From positions 1 to 35,642 of the forward strand of contig JAJPCT020000008.1 in assembly GCA_021323375.2 (NCBI GenBank): a stretch of DNA of 35,642 bases, given 5' to 3'. The position numbers were made by a program, and so were the translations under genes. This document shows, in pieces, positions 16,547 to 24,671 of the stretch. Origin of the DNA: Candidatus Wolframiiraptor gerlachensis. Lineage in GTDB: Archaea > Thermoproteota > Nitrososphaeria_A > Caldarchaeales > Wolframiiraptoraceae. The notes beneath the pieces are model-generated. The model searched no databases. It saw only the letters and a program-made list of their open reading frames with translations, and was not told where the DNA came from. Numbering within the stretch: the first letter of the stretch is position 1; each line of letters starts with the position of its first letter.

Positions 16547-17719
16547 TTATCTCGGGATCTTATACGCATTCCTCTTTATCTTCTCTATGGCTCTCGGGAT
16601 ATCCTCTAGATCCTCCTCATCTGCTAGGAGGACATATTGTGGAATCCATACCGCCTCCTCATATGAGGCCTTCTCAGTATTCGGTAACGGCTTGCTGGGT
16701 GGGAGGAATGAATAGCTGTAGAGCGGCTTATATCCCGCGTTGCATGGAATCCCTTCTGCGGAGAGGGCTTCAACAAACCTCTGCTTTGGGAGATTCGAGA
16801 ACTCCCGCGAATCATATTTGAAGATATAGAGGTGGTATGCATGTCTAGTTACCCTGCTATCATGCTTTAATGGAGTAATGCCGTCGATCTCGGAGAGAAG
16901 CTTATCTAGGATTCTCGCGCCTCTCTCCCTCCTCTCCATGAGCTTGGGAGCCCTCTCAAGCTGGGCGATGAGGACCGCTGCCTGAAACTCGGTTATTCTA
17001 TAATTCCAGCCATATATCCTGTGCTCATACCATGGGCCCATCCTAGGCCTGCCGACATTTTTCAGGGACCAGACCTTCTCAGCTATCTCATCGTTGTCCG
17101 TTGTTACTGCTCCGCCCTCGCCGCATGTTATGTTCTTTGACTGGTAGAAGCTAAAGATCCCCGCGTCTCCTATCGCGCCAACCCTCCTTCCCCTCCACTC
17201 CGCCCCATGTGCTTGGGCCGCATCCTCCAGCACTAGAAGCGACTTTTCCTCCGCCAGCTCCATTATGGCATCCATGTCCGCCGGCCTCCCGGCGATATGC
17301 ACAGGTATTATCGCCCTCGTCCTCTCGCTCACCAGCCTCCTCGCGGACTCCGGGTCGATCGTGTACGTCTCCGGGTCTATGTCCGCGTAGACCACTCTTA
17401 GCCCTAGATCCAGCGCTGATGTTGCGGTTGCGAGGAATGTGTATGCCGGAACTATCACCTCATCTCCCGGCTCCAGTCCCATGGCCCTTAACGCGATCTT
17501 CAAGGCGGCTGTCCCGCTTGAGCAGAGAAGCGCGTGCCTGGCATGCTGGAACTCGGCGAACCTCCTCTCAAACTCCTCCTGAAATCTTCCGCCAATGCTC
17601 CATCTCCCGCTTCTCAGGGCCTCGAGTAGAAGCTCTTCCTCGCGGCTATCATAAATCGGCCAGCTCGGGTAAGGCTTCCTCCTAACAGGCTCTCCACCGA
17701 TGATTGCCGGCAGCTCCAC
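16547..17719 (-). CDS. DegT/DnrJ/EryC1/StrS-family PLP aminotransferase
   Basis: 390 residues, fold type I. Features in order: GSG-like phosphate site CSSGTAALKIALRAMG, VIVPAYTFLATATSAL, ADIDPETYTIDP, PVHIAGRPADM, the PLP-binding Asp in VLEDAAQAHGAEWRG, the Schiff-base Lys near residue 194 in FSFYQSKNITCGEGG, and NYRITEFQAAV. These are the standard sugar-aminotransferase motifs. Members aminate nucleotide-linked keto-sugars for surface glycans, or act on other keto compounds (for example AHBA synthase). The GTG at 17719 is the start, with a TATA-like CTATTTAC about 30 nt upstream, so a promoter lies between it and the ubiA gene. The neighbour downstream is the OCD/alanine-dehydrogenase-like gene. 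The substrate is not determined. Confidence 0.9.
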   Translation of the reverse strand: MELPAIIGGEPVRRKPYPSWPIYDSREEELLLEALRSGRWSIGGRFQEEFERRFAEFQHARHALLCSSGTAALKIALRAMGLEPGDEVIVPAYTFLATATSALDLGLRVVYADIDPETYTIDPESARRLVSERTRAIIPVHIAGRPADMDAIMELAEEKSLLVLEDAAQAHGAEWRGRRVGAIGDAGIFSFYQSKNITCGEGGAVTTDNDEIAEKVWSLKNVGRPRMGPWYEHRIYGWNYRITEFQAAVLIAQLERAPKLMERRERGARILDKLLSEIDGITPLKHDSRVTRHAYHLYIFKYDSREFSNLPKQRFVEALSAEGIPCNAGYKPLYSYSFLPPSKPLPNTEKASYEEAVWIPQYVLLADEEDLEDIPRAIEKIKRNAYKIPR

Positions 17720-17764
17720 GGCTTCTCGGCTAAAAGCCCCTACCTCTAGTGTAAATAGATTTTT

Positions 17765-18610
17765 CTAGATTGATCCAATGATGAATGCTATTAGGCCTAG
17801 GAGCATCCAGATAAGCGTCATGGACTTAACCTTCAACGCGTTCTCCCCAGAGTAGTCTTTCAGGATGCTGTACGCGGAGTATGTGAAGCCCGCGTCAGCT
17901 GCCGCGACTATCGGGATATAGATCCATGAGACGAGGCCTAGTATGTATGGGAGTGGGCTCACCGCGACCGCCGCCATGTAGAGGGATGCGCCAAGCCTCG
18001 CCGCGAATCTCGGCCCCATGATCCTGGCAACAGACCTGACCCCGCGGAGGGAGTCTCCCTCAACATCCGAGATACCCTTGATTATCTCTCTCCCCAAGTT
18101 TGATAGGAAGACTGGGAGGATGAATGTCGCCAGCCTCGGCGAGATGTATCCATCCGAGAGTATTGAACCATAAATGAAGGGTGCGGCCACGACACCGCTC
18201 ACGATTATGTTTCCGGGTAGGCCGCTCCTCTTCAGCCAAGCATTATAGGCGAGTGATGCAGCGTATGCGATTGAGGCTACTATGAGGCATTGGATCGAGG
18301 TTAATGCTGACGAGGTTAGACCAAGGATTCCAAGGGCCGCTGAGAATGCCGCGGCCTCCGAGGCTGAGATTGTGCCGGATGGTATCGGCCTCCATGGAGC
18401 ATTTACTCGATCCACCTCGCGGTCGAAGTAGTCGTTGAATCCCATGGAGCTCCCGCAGAGCCCGTAGGCAGTTATGAGGGCGAGCACGAGCTTCTCGGGC
18501 TGAAAGCTCTTGCTATCGGATAACACTATGCCAGCTATCACAGCTATGTACATGAGAATAGCGTTCGGCGGTCTCGTGAGCTTGAGGAGAGCGCGAAGCT
18601 TTCTAGACAT
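17765..18610 (-). CDS. ubiA: Digeranylgeranylglyceryl phosphate synthase (UbiA family)
   Basis: Membrane prenyltransferase adding the second geranylgeranyl chain in archaeal ether-lipid synthesis. 281 residues with about nine membrane helices. The two Asp-rich motifs of UbiA enzymes are present: NDYFDREVDRVN (residues 59-70), preceded by GLCGSSMGF and followed by APWRPIPSG, and REIIKGISDVEGDSLRGVRS in the second half. APWRPIPSG is characteristic of the archaeal DGGGP synthase subgroup rather than menaquinone or heme A enzymes. The start overlaps the end of the endA-like gene by 8 nt, so both are likely translated from one message. Confidence 0.9.
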   Translation of the reverse strand: MSRKLRALLKLTRPPNAILMYIAVIAGIVLSDSKSFQPEKLVLALITAYGLCGSSMGFNDYFDREVDRVNAPWRPIPSGTISASEAAAFSAALGILGLTSSALTSIQCLIVASIAYAASLAYNAWLKRSGLPGNIIVSGVVAAPFIYGSILSDGYISPRLATFILPVFLSNLGREIIKGISDVEGDSLRGVRSVARIMGPRFAARLGASLYMAAVAVSPLPYILGLVSWIYIPIVAAADAGFTYSAYSILKDYSGENALKVKSMTLIWMLLGLIAFIIGSI

Positions 18611-19130
18611 TTCTCAGGTCAACTATCGAGGCCTTGTAGTATATGACCTCATTCCTCCTGTCGACGACCGCTATGACGAGCTCCTTCCTCAGCTTTCTAG
18701 CCGCTGAGAGCCACTCTATCATCTTCTCAACCGAGATGTTTCTGCCCTCCATGATGGGCGCGACAAGATATCTCGCCGGCTCCTCCCCATACTTCCCCCT
18801 CTCAAAGACCCTGAATCTCAGCTCCCTATTCACGCCATCCTTAACGACATAGTTCCTCTCCCTCAAATCCCTGTAAACAACATAGTCCCTCCAGATGTTC
18901 TCATCAAGCTGTTTCAGGGTCGCGAGAAGCTTGTTGAAATCTAGCTCCTCGCCCGAGGCCGAGAAGACCCTCATCCTTCCCGTCTCGACGAGATAGAGGG
19001 CCTCTGGGTAGGAGTATATCACGAGCCCGATGGCCTGATCCTCCACGCCATAACCCTTAGAGAGGAGCTTGACTACCTCATCGCCCTTTTCGGCCTCGAT
19101 CCTCGCATCCCTGAGCCTTGCCTCAAGCAT
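18603..19130 (-). CDS. endA: tRNA-splicing endonuclease family protein, probable non-catalytic subunit
   Basis: 175 residues with the EndA two-domain layout: an N-terminal domain (EALYLVETGRMRVFSASGEE) and the C-terminal nuclease domain (YRDLRERNYVVKDG ... ELRFRVFERG ... LVIAVVDRRNEVIYY). In catalytic subunits the triad is Tyr in FRVY, His before YLV, and Lys in KxLVLA. Here Phe109 replaces Tyr, EEPARYLV has no His, and only the Lys (149) remains. This matches the structural subunit of heterotetrameric archaeal splicing endonucleases. If so, a catalytic partner must be encoded elsewhere. It would help remove introns such as the one in tRNA-His in this window. A TATA box lies 30-40 nt upstream; the gene overlaps ubiA by 8 nt. 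Confidence 0.8.
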   Translation of the reverse strand: MLEARLRDARIEAEKGDEVVKLLSKGYGVEDQAIGLVIYSYPEALYLVETGRMRVFSASGEELDFNKLLATLKQLDENIWRDYVVYRDLRERNYVVKDGVNRELRFRVFERGKYGEEPARYLVAPIMEGRNISVEKMIEWLSAARKLRKELVIAVVDRRNEVIYYKASIVDLRNV

Positions 19131-19159
19131 CCCACGAAAACACCCAGCTCATGGGATGA

Positions 19160-19172
19160 TAAAGATATTAAG
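19160..19172 (-). promoter_or_regulatory. TATA box for the endA-ubiA transcript
   Basis: Minus-strand CTTAATATCTTTA about 30-40 nt before the endA ATG, in a short gap shared with the divergent PLD-nuclease pseudogene. Confidence 0.5.
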
Positions 19173-19205
19173 GCTTCTCACGGTGTGGCGCGGGGAGACT
19201 GGACG

Positions 19206-19812
19206 ATGGCCAAGTCCGTGACGATGGCAGGACTTGCGATAACACTCCTCATATTCGGGCTCATAGCTGGGTATCTCATCGGTCTGAGACCCAACCCCGC
19301 ATAATAACGGTCCATGAAACATTCACCTCGACAATCATCGAGACGGGGATCTTAACACTCACTCTGACGATAAGCCATGTCAAGACAACGACGACGCTTG
19401 CGTTCGAGGCACCTTCCATGAGGGCTGTTAAGGCTGTCTGCATAACGAGGCTTATGGGAGGATGCATGAACATCTTAAGCGATATTATAAGCCGGTGGAT
19501 GCCCTGATAAGGGCCGCTGAGAGGGGTTAATGTCAAGGTCTTGATTGAGGCTGAGAGTGCGGGCTGGCAGGGAAGCGAGCATGAGAAGCTCATTGCCCAC
19601 GGCGTGGACGTGAAGCTTGACTCAAACCCTGATCTAATGCATCACAAGGTGATGATAACTGATGGGGGATCGTGGTCACGGGGAGCTATAACTAGACATG
19701 GTCCGCCGAGAAGAATAACGACGAGAACATCCTCGTGGTCGAGGATCCCGAAGCCGCCGCGATCTATGAGAGGGAGTTTCAAAGGCTCTGGAGCCATTGG
19801 CTAACGCCCTGA
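19206..19812 (+). pseudogene. Secreted PLD-family (HKD) nuclease, multiply frameshifted
   Basis: Remains of a protein with an N-terminal membrane/signal helix (MAGLAITLLIFGLIAGYLIG), a Thr-rich linker (SHVKTTTTLAF) and a phospholipase-D fold. Across frames one reads VKVLIEAESAGWQGSEHEKL, HGVDVKLDSNP, the HKD motif MHHKVMITDG, the partner strand IVVTGSYN, then NDENILVVEDPEAAAIYERE and FQRLWSHW before the stop at 19810. At least four frame changes and an early TAA after the signal helix make it non-functional. Single-HKD secreted proteins of this type are endonuclease-like and dimeric in bacteria (Nuc, BfiI-like fold). Lies between two healthy genes (endA and leuS), so loss is local. Confidence 0.75.
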
Positions 19813-19865
19813 GCTGGGCGAAACGTATAAGGGAGGGCCATCCCCACTCACACCATGTAATCTGG

Positions 19866-19872
19866 TTAAATA
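19866..19872 (+). promoter_or_regulatory. TATA box for leuS
   Basis: TTAAATA about 30 nt before the ATG at 19900, supporting a leaderless message and the choice of that start. Confidence 0.55.
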
Positions 19873-19899
19873 TGGCCCAGCATGTGGTGTGCGTGGATC

Positions 19900-22785
19900 A
19901 TGAAGGCGAGATCCCCGATGCCCTATGAGGAGAAGTGGGCTAAGAGATGGCTGGAGGAGAGGGTATTCGAGGCGGATCCGATACCAGGCGCGCCGAAGAT
20001 CTTCGTCTGCGTCCCATACTCTTATCAGAATGCTCCACTCCATGTCGGCCACGGCTTCACATACACGAGAGGCGATGCTTATGCTAGGTTCAAGAGGATG
20101 CAGGGCTATAATGTCCTCTTCCCATGGGCTTGGCACTGGACTGGCGAGGCTGTCGCTGGGACATGTGAGAGGCTGAAGAGGGGCGATGAGGCTGTCAAGA
20201 GGATGCTTGTCGAGATAGATGGCGTCCCCGAGGAGCTTCTGGAGAAGTTTACGGACCCGGCTTTTGTCACGAGATACTATACTGAGGAGAATCGCGAGGT
20301 TGTCAAAGCCATGGGCTTCTCCGTGGACTGGAGGAGGGAGTTCTACACCACAGACCTACACCCATATTATAGCAGGTTCATAGAGTGGCAGTATATCACG
20401 CTGAGGAACCTAGGCTATGTAGCAAAGGGAAGACATCCGGTGGTCTGGTGCCCGAGATGTGAGAGCCCAACCGGAGACCATGATAGGCTGGTTGGCGAGG
20501 GCGTCTCCCCGGAAGAATACACCCTCGTCTACTTCAAGCTTGATGAGTATGATGCCTTCCTAGCGGCGGCCACGCTCAGGCCTGAGACCATCTTCGGCGT
20601 CACGAATATCTGGATAAACCCGAGGAGCGAGTATGTCTTGATCGAGGTTGATGGTAAGAGGCTGATAGTCTCGAGGCAGGCGGCTGAGAAGCTCCAGCAC
20701 CAGATGAAGGTCAAGGTGACCGAGAGGATTGACCCGGAGAAGCTTATTGGAAAATTCGCGGAGGCGCCGATAACAGGCGTCAGGATACCAATATTCCCGG
20801 CGGATCTGGTCGACCCCGACTTCGGCTCCGGGGTTGTTTACAGCGTTCCAGCCCATGCACCATATGATTACGCAGGGATAGTAGCGTTGAGGAGGAATGA
20901 AGAGAGGCTGAGAAGATATGGAATAAAGGAGATCGTGGAGAGCATCAAACCTATCTCGATAATCAGGGTTCCGGGGTATGGTGACTACCCGGCGGTCGAG
21001 GAGGTTGAGAGACTCGGGATAACCTCTGACACAGATCCGAAGCTTGAGGAGGCCACGAAGACCATCTACTCGAAGGAGTTTCATAGCGGGGTCATGAAGG
21101 AGAATTGTGGGGAATATGCCGGGAAGAGCGTCGCTGAAGCCCGTGATCTGATGAAGCAGAGGCTGATAGAGCTCAGGCTCGGCGGAGTGATGTGGGAGCT
21201 CCCCGAGAAGGTTGTATGCAGATGCGGAACCGAGACGGTAGTAAAGATAGTTGAGGACCAGTGGTTCTTGAGATACTCGGACCCGGAGTGGAAGCGAAAG
21301 GTGAAGGAGCATATAATGAGGATGAATATTTATCCGGAGGAGGCTAGGCAGTGGTTCCTCAATGTCGTGGACTGGCTCAGGGACTGGGCCTGTGCCAGGA
21401 AGACTGGGCTTGGGACTAGGCTTCCATGGGACCCGAACTGGATCGTTGAGACGCTCAGTGACTCGACGATATATCCGGCCCTCTACACAATAAGCAAGTA
21501 TCTCAATCTCGGGATTGTTAAGCCGGAGCAGCTCACCTTCGAGGTCCTAAACTATGTCTACTTGGGGGCTGGGGATCCATCCGAGATTGCTGCGAGGGTC
21601 GGCTTGAGCGAGAGCATCCTGAGGCAGATGAGGGAGGAGTTCCTCTACTGGTATCCCGTGGATATGAGAATCTCGGCCAAGGAGCTCGTCCCCAATCATC
21701 TCACCTTCTACATCTTCCAGCATGTGGCGATATTTGAGCCGAGGCATTGGCCGAGGGGGATCGGTGTCAATGGCATGGTCAAGATCGAGGGGGAGAAGAT
21801 GTCGAAGAGCAAGGGCAACTTCATACCATTGAAGAGGGCGATTGAAATCTATGGCGCGGATGCGACGAGGATGACCCTCCTCCTCGCCGCCGAGGATCTC
21901 GATGACCCAGATTGGAGGGATAAGAATGCGAGGGAGGCCATGAGGATGCTCGAGACGATTCTCAAGATATGTGAGCAGGTTGCCTCAATTGAGGAGGCTG
22001 AGGAGAGTGAGGCAGATGCATGGCTCCTATCAACCCTACAGCGCAGAATCGAGAGGATAACATCCAACATGGAGGTATTAAAGACTAGAACCGCAGCCTC
22101 AGAGGCTATCTACGGCCTCTACAACGACTGGAAGTGGTATCTTAGGAGGAATGGTGGGAGGATTGGGAGGGCGGCGAGGATCTTTATGGAGACTTGGATC
22201 AAGCTCCTAGCGCCATTCATACCATTCACGGCGGAGGAGGCTTGGAGTATTCTGGGGAAGAGTGGCTTCGTCTCGCTGGAGAGATGGCCAGAGCCTGATA
22301 AGAGGTTGATAAATGAGGTCGTGGAGCTGAGGGAGGAGATCCTGACAAGGCTCATGGAGGATGTGAGGAGCATAATCGAGGTCTATAGGAGGAACCCGAG
22401 GCGCGTGATAATCTACTTGGCGGCGCCGAGCAAGATCCGGATGCTGGAGAAAGCGCTTGAGATCTTGGATGCCAGGCCGCATAACCCCGTCGGCGAGCTG
22501 ATAAGGTGGATCATGAGTGAGAGGATCATCGAGGCTAAGAAGGCGCCAAACATGGCGAGACTCATCTTCGACTTGATCTCCGCCTACTCCTCGAGATATG
22601 CGCGTGAGGCGATATTGGAGGTGGCTAAGAGTGAGAAAACATTCTATGAGAGGGCGAGAGATTTTCTGGAGAGGGAGCTTGGAGCACTCGTGGAGATATA
22701 TGAGGAGGGCGCAGAGGGGATCTATGACCCGAGGGGTAAGGCCTTATCCGCCCTGCCATTAAGGCCAGGGATTTATGTTGAGTAG
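19900..22785 (+). CDS. leuS: Leucyl-tRNA synthetase, archaeal/eukaryotic type
   Basis: Class Ia synthetase of about 961 residues. HIGH motif as PLHVGHG near residue 48; the CP1 editing domain with TLRPETIFGVTN and GTGVVYSVPAHAPYD-like GSGVVYSVPAHAPYD; a zinc-binding type segment (WCPRCESPTGDH and CRCGTETVVK); WLRDWACARKTGLGTRLPW before the catalytic core; KMSKS as EKMSKSKGN near residue 635; then the helical anticodon-binding domain and a C-terminal extension with HNPVGELIRWIM. Start: the TATA box fits ATG 19900; the in-frame ATG at 19882 would add six residues and ATG 19918 would remove six. Intact over 2.9 kb despite being flanked by pseudogenes on both sides. tRNA-Leu(GAG) in this window is a natural substrate. 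Confidence 0.96.
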   Translation: MKARSPMPYEEKWAKRWLEERVFEADPIPGAPKIFVCVPYSYQNAPLHVGHGFTYTRGDAYARFKRMQGYNVLFPWAWHWTGEAVAGTCERLKRGDEAVKRMLVEIDGVPEELLEKFTDPAFVTRYYTEENREVVKAMGFSVDWRREFYTTDLHPYYSRFIEWQYITLRNLGYVAKGRHPVVWCPRCESPTGDHDRLVGEGVSPEEYTLVYFKLDEYDAFLAAATLRPETIFGVTNIWINPRSEYVLIEVDGKRLIVSRQAAEKLQHQMKVKVTERIDPEKLIGKFAEAPITGVRIPIFPADLVDPDFGSGVVYSVPAHAPYDYAGIVALRRNEERLRRYGIKEIVESIKPISIIRVPGYGDYPAVEEVERLGITSDTDPKLEEATKTIYSKEFHSGVMKENCGEYAGKSVAEARDLMKQRLIELRLGGVMWELPEKVVCRCGTETVVKIVEDQWFLRYSDPEWKRKVKEHIMRMNIYPEEARQWFLNVVDWLRDWACARKTGLGTRLPWDPNWIVETLSDSTIYPALYTISKYLNLGIVKPEQLTFEVLNYVYLGAGDPSEIAARVGLSESILRQMREEFLYWYPVDMRISAKELVPNHLTFYIFQHVAIFEPRHWPRGIGVNGMVKIEGEKMSKSKGNFIPLKRAIEIYGADATRMTLLLAAEDLDDPDWRDKNAREAMRMLETILKICEQVASIEEAEESEADAWLLSTLQRRIERITSNMEVLKTRTAASEAIYGLYNDWKWYLRRNGGRIGRAARIFMETWIKLLAPFIPFTAEEAWSILGKSGFVSLERWPEPDKRLINEVVELREEILTRLMEDVRSIIEVYRRNPRRVIIYLAAPSKIRMLEKALEILDARPHNPVGELIRWIMSERIIEAKKAPNMARLIFDLISAYSSRYAREAILEVAKSEKTFYERARDFLERELGALVEIYEEGAEGIYDPRGKALSALPLRPGIYVE

Positions 22786-22788
22786 CTC

Positions 22789-23451
22789 ATGAGCAGCCAG
22801 CTAAGGATTGATGTCTTGAGGGAGGCGAGGCTCGACCTAAAATTCCTCCTAGAGAGAGGGTATAGGAAGCAAACGGTGCTCAAGCTCGAAGGGGAAAAGG
22901 AACAGCTTAGCAGGGCAGAGAGATCACTCCTCTTCCGGTCAGTTATGCCGGAGAGCGAGGCCGAGATCATAAGATCTAAGATCATTGGGCCTGAGCAGCT
23001 GGTGGGGAGGGAGGATTCTCGTGGATGGATTCAACGTGCTGAATACCGTTGAGGCGATGCTGAGAGGAGAGCCCCTGATACTATGCGATGACGAAGTGCT
23101 GAGAGATATTAGGGAAAAAGCATTCAAAATATAGGCCATCAAATCTGTCAGAGAACGCTCTTAAAAATGATACTAGAGTTCCTGAAGAACGCTCATGTCG
23201 CCGAGGTTAAGGTGTTATATGAGTCCCAGATTAGCAGGAGTGGAGAGGTTGCTGGCTTGACTTAGACACCTCTTATCAGAGATGGGCTTAAGGGGTGATG
23301 CTAGGACCGCGAAAACCGTGGACTCTATACTGGCGAAGTCGGGCGAGATAATAGCAACAAGCGACTCGGCAATACTCCTAAGATGTAGGGCGTCCATAGA
23401 TATACCGAAAACTTGGCGCAAGCCGTGGGAGCGAGGATTATCAGGCTTTGA
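22789..23451 (+). pseudogene. DUF434/DUF5616 archaeal protein, frameshifted
   Basis: The first frame gives FLLERGYRKQTVLKLEGE, LSRAERSLLFRSVMP and IIGPEQLVGRE, matching the DUF434 pattern (RGYxRKxAL ... LSxxERxLLFR). A shift at about 23015 leads to ILVDGFNVLNTVEAMLRGEP, LILCDDEVLRDI, then another to MILEFLKNAHVAEVKVLYES, and further to SGEIIATSDSAIL and LAQAVGARIIRL with a stop at 23449-23451. At least four frame changes. Function of the family is unknown; the second half resembles a NYN/PIN-like nuclease fold with Asp residues (VDGFN, TSDS). It starts 3 nt after the leuS stop. Confidence 0.75.
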
Positions 23452-23469
23452 TGGGGCGCGTAATCACCC

Positions 23470-24201
23470 CTATCTTATCATGCTCATGATCCTTCTCAGG
23501 ACCTTAGAATGCTTCTCCTCATCACTCTTGATGAACTCGACAAGCAGTGGTGCTGAAGCCTTCCGGGTAGGAGCTTCTCAACCTCCCCTAGGCCTCCCTA
23601 TATGCGCCTCCTCCTCCTTCCTAAGAAGCGACTCAATATCCATCTTCTTAAGCTGGCAGCTTATATCGACGGCCCCACCCCTCTCTATCGCCGAGATAAG
23701 GGTCATCAGGATGTCTGCATGCCCTCAGGCAGTCGCTTGCAAGAGCCCTGGAAGATCATCCGAGCAAGATCATCCTTCAGGTTTATAGCAGCTCTCATGA
23801 ACTCCTCAGCAGACTCCTGCTCGGCCTGAACCCTTCTCCTCAAGAACTCGAGTATTCTCGCAACCTCACCACTCACCTCGCTGGGGACGACCTTAACCCC
23901 TCACTCACCTCAGAGAGATCTCCTGATATTGAAGGCCGCATCATAGAGCTCGCCCTCAGTCAACATTCCCTAGACAGGATCTTCTCCAACGAGCTCGTCG
24001 AGATAGCGCCTCGCCGCCTCATTCTCCATAATCCTCCTCGCGGATGATGAAGCCCTCCTCCTACTCAGGTAAAGCGTTATCGTCGGCTGACTCATCCCCC
24101 AAAACCTCAGCCACCCTCTTCCTAAGCTAAAGCCATGATCCTTCACAAGCCCTCATCGCGAGAATAGCCCTAATACCTGAGACAATCTCCTCCATCCTCA
24201 T
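23470..24201 (-). pseudogene. HTH regulator with C-terminal ferritin-like domain, decayed
   Basis: On the minus strand the pieces read MEEIVSGIRAILAM, then a helix-turn-helix VAEVLGMSQPTITLYLSRRR, a linker (YLDELVEKILSR ... TEGELYDAAFNIRRSL), and a four-helix part: RVQAEQESAEEFMRAA, DDLARMIF, ASDCLRHADILMTLISAIER, LLRKEEEAHI and FIKSDEEKHSKVLRRIM. The E..A/E..H pairs look like ferritin/rubrerythrin di-iron ligands. Pieces are joined by at least five frame changes plus an in-frame TAG, so no full product is expected. It points away from feoA-feoB across a 127-bp region with a short palindrome. The original protein was probably an iron- or oxidant-responsive regulator of the feo genes; that role is inferred. 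Confidence 0.65.
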
Positions 24202-24255
24202 TAACGACTCCTCCGGGCAAATGACTTAGCGCGTGAAAATAGCACCGTAAAGCAC

Positions 24256-24282
24256 ATGATTTTTACATCATAGAATTTAAAT
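24256..24282. promoter_or_regulatory. Inverted repeat and TATA box between regulator and feoA
   Basis: ATGAT-N6-ATCAT (24256-24271) followed by AATTTAAAT, a TATA-like element about 50 nt before the feoA start. Placement between divergent genes fits an operator for the decayed regulator. Confidence 0.4.
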
Positions 24283-24328
24283 CAGGGTTCCTGGAAAACC
24301 TTCATGGATCGAGGGGCGATGAGCCTCT

Positions 24329-24640
24329 ATGAGGGTTCCATTAACCTCGCTTAGTGAGGCTTCGGGAGGCAGTGGTTGTGGAGATAACATTTGGAGGCCA
24401 TCCCCCAGCACGGGGTTCTGGGGAGGGTTTAGGCGTAGGCTTGGATGGGGCTGGAGAGGTAGAGGCGGCCCTGGATGCAGCGCGGTTAAGAGGCTTGCAG
24501 ACCTCGGCATACTACCCGGAGCCAAGATCAAGGTCGTTAGAAAGGCTCCACTCTAGCGGCCCCATAGAGGTTGGAGGTACATGGCTCGAGATCCATGATT
24601 GGAAGGGGCTTGGGCCTCGAAGATAATAGTGGAGACCTAG
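24329..24640 (+). pseudogene. feoA: Ferrous iron transport protein FeoA, frameshifted
   Basis: Small SH3-like partner of FeoB. Pieces in different frames: MRVPLTSLSEASGG at the start, VKRLADLGILPGAKIKVVRKAP (the strongest FeoA signature) in the middle, SGPIEVGGTWLEI and finally KIIVET with a stop at 24638. At least three frame changes. A Gly-rich insertion between the first and second pieces reads in no frame as normal FeoA. The feoB remnant follows 31 nt later. Confidence 0.75.
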
Positions 24641-24671
24641 TCTAGCGAGATCCCCTTTGGAGGGCTCTCCA

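Noticed and set aside
24277..24556. Open frames on both strands over feoA rich in Gly, Pro and Ser
   Set aside because: They are by-products of the G-rich insertion in the feoA remnant; only the pieces matching FeoA make sense.
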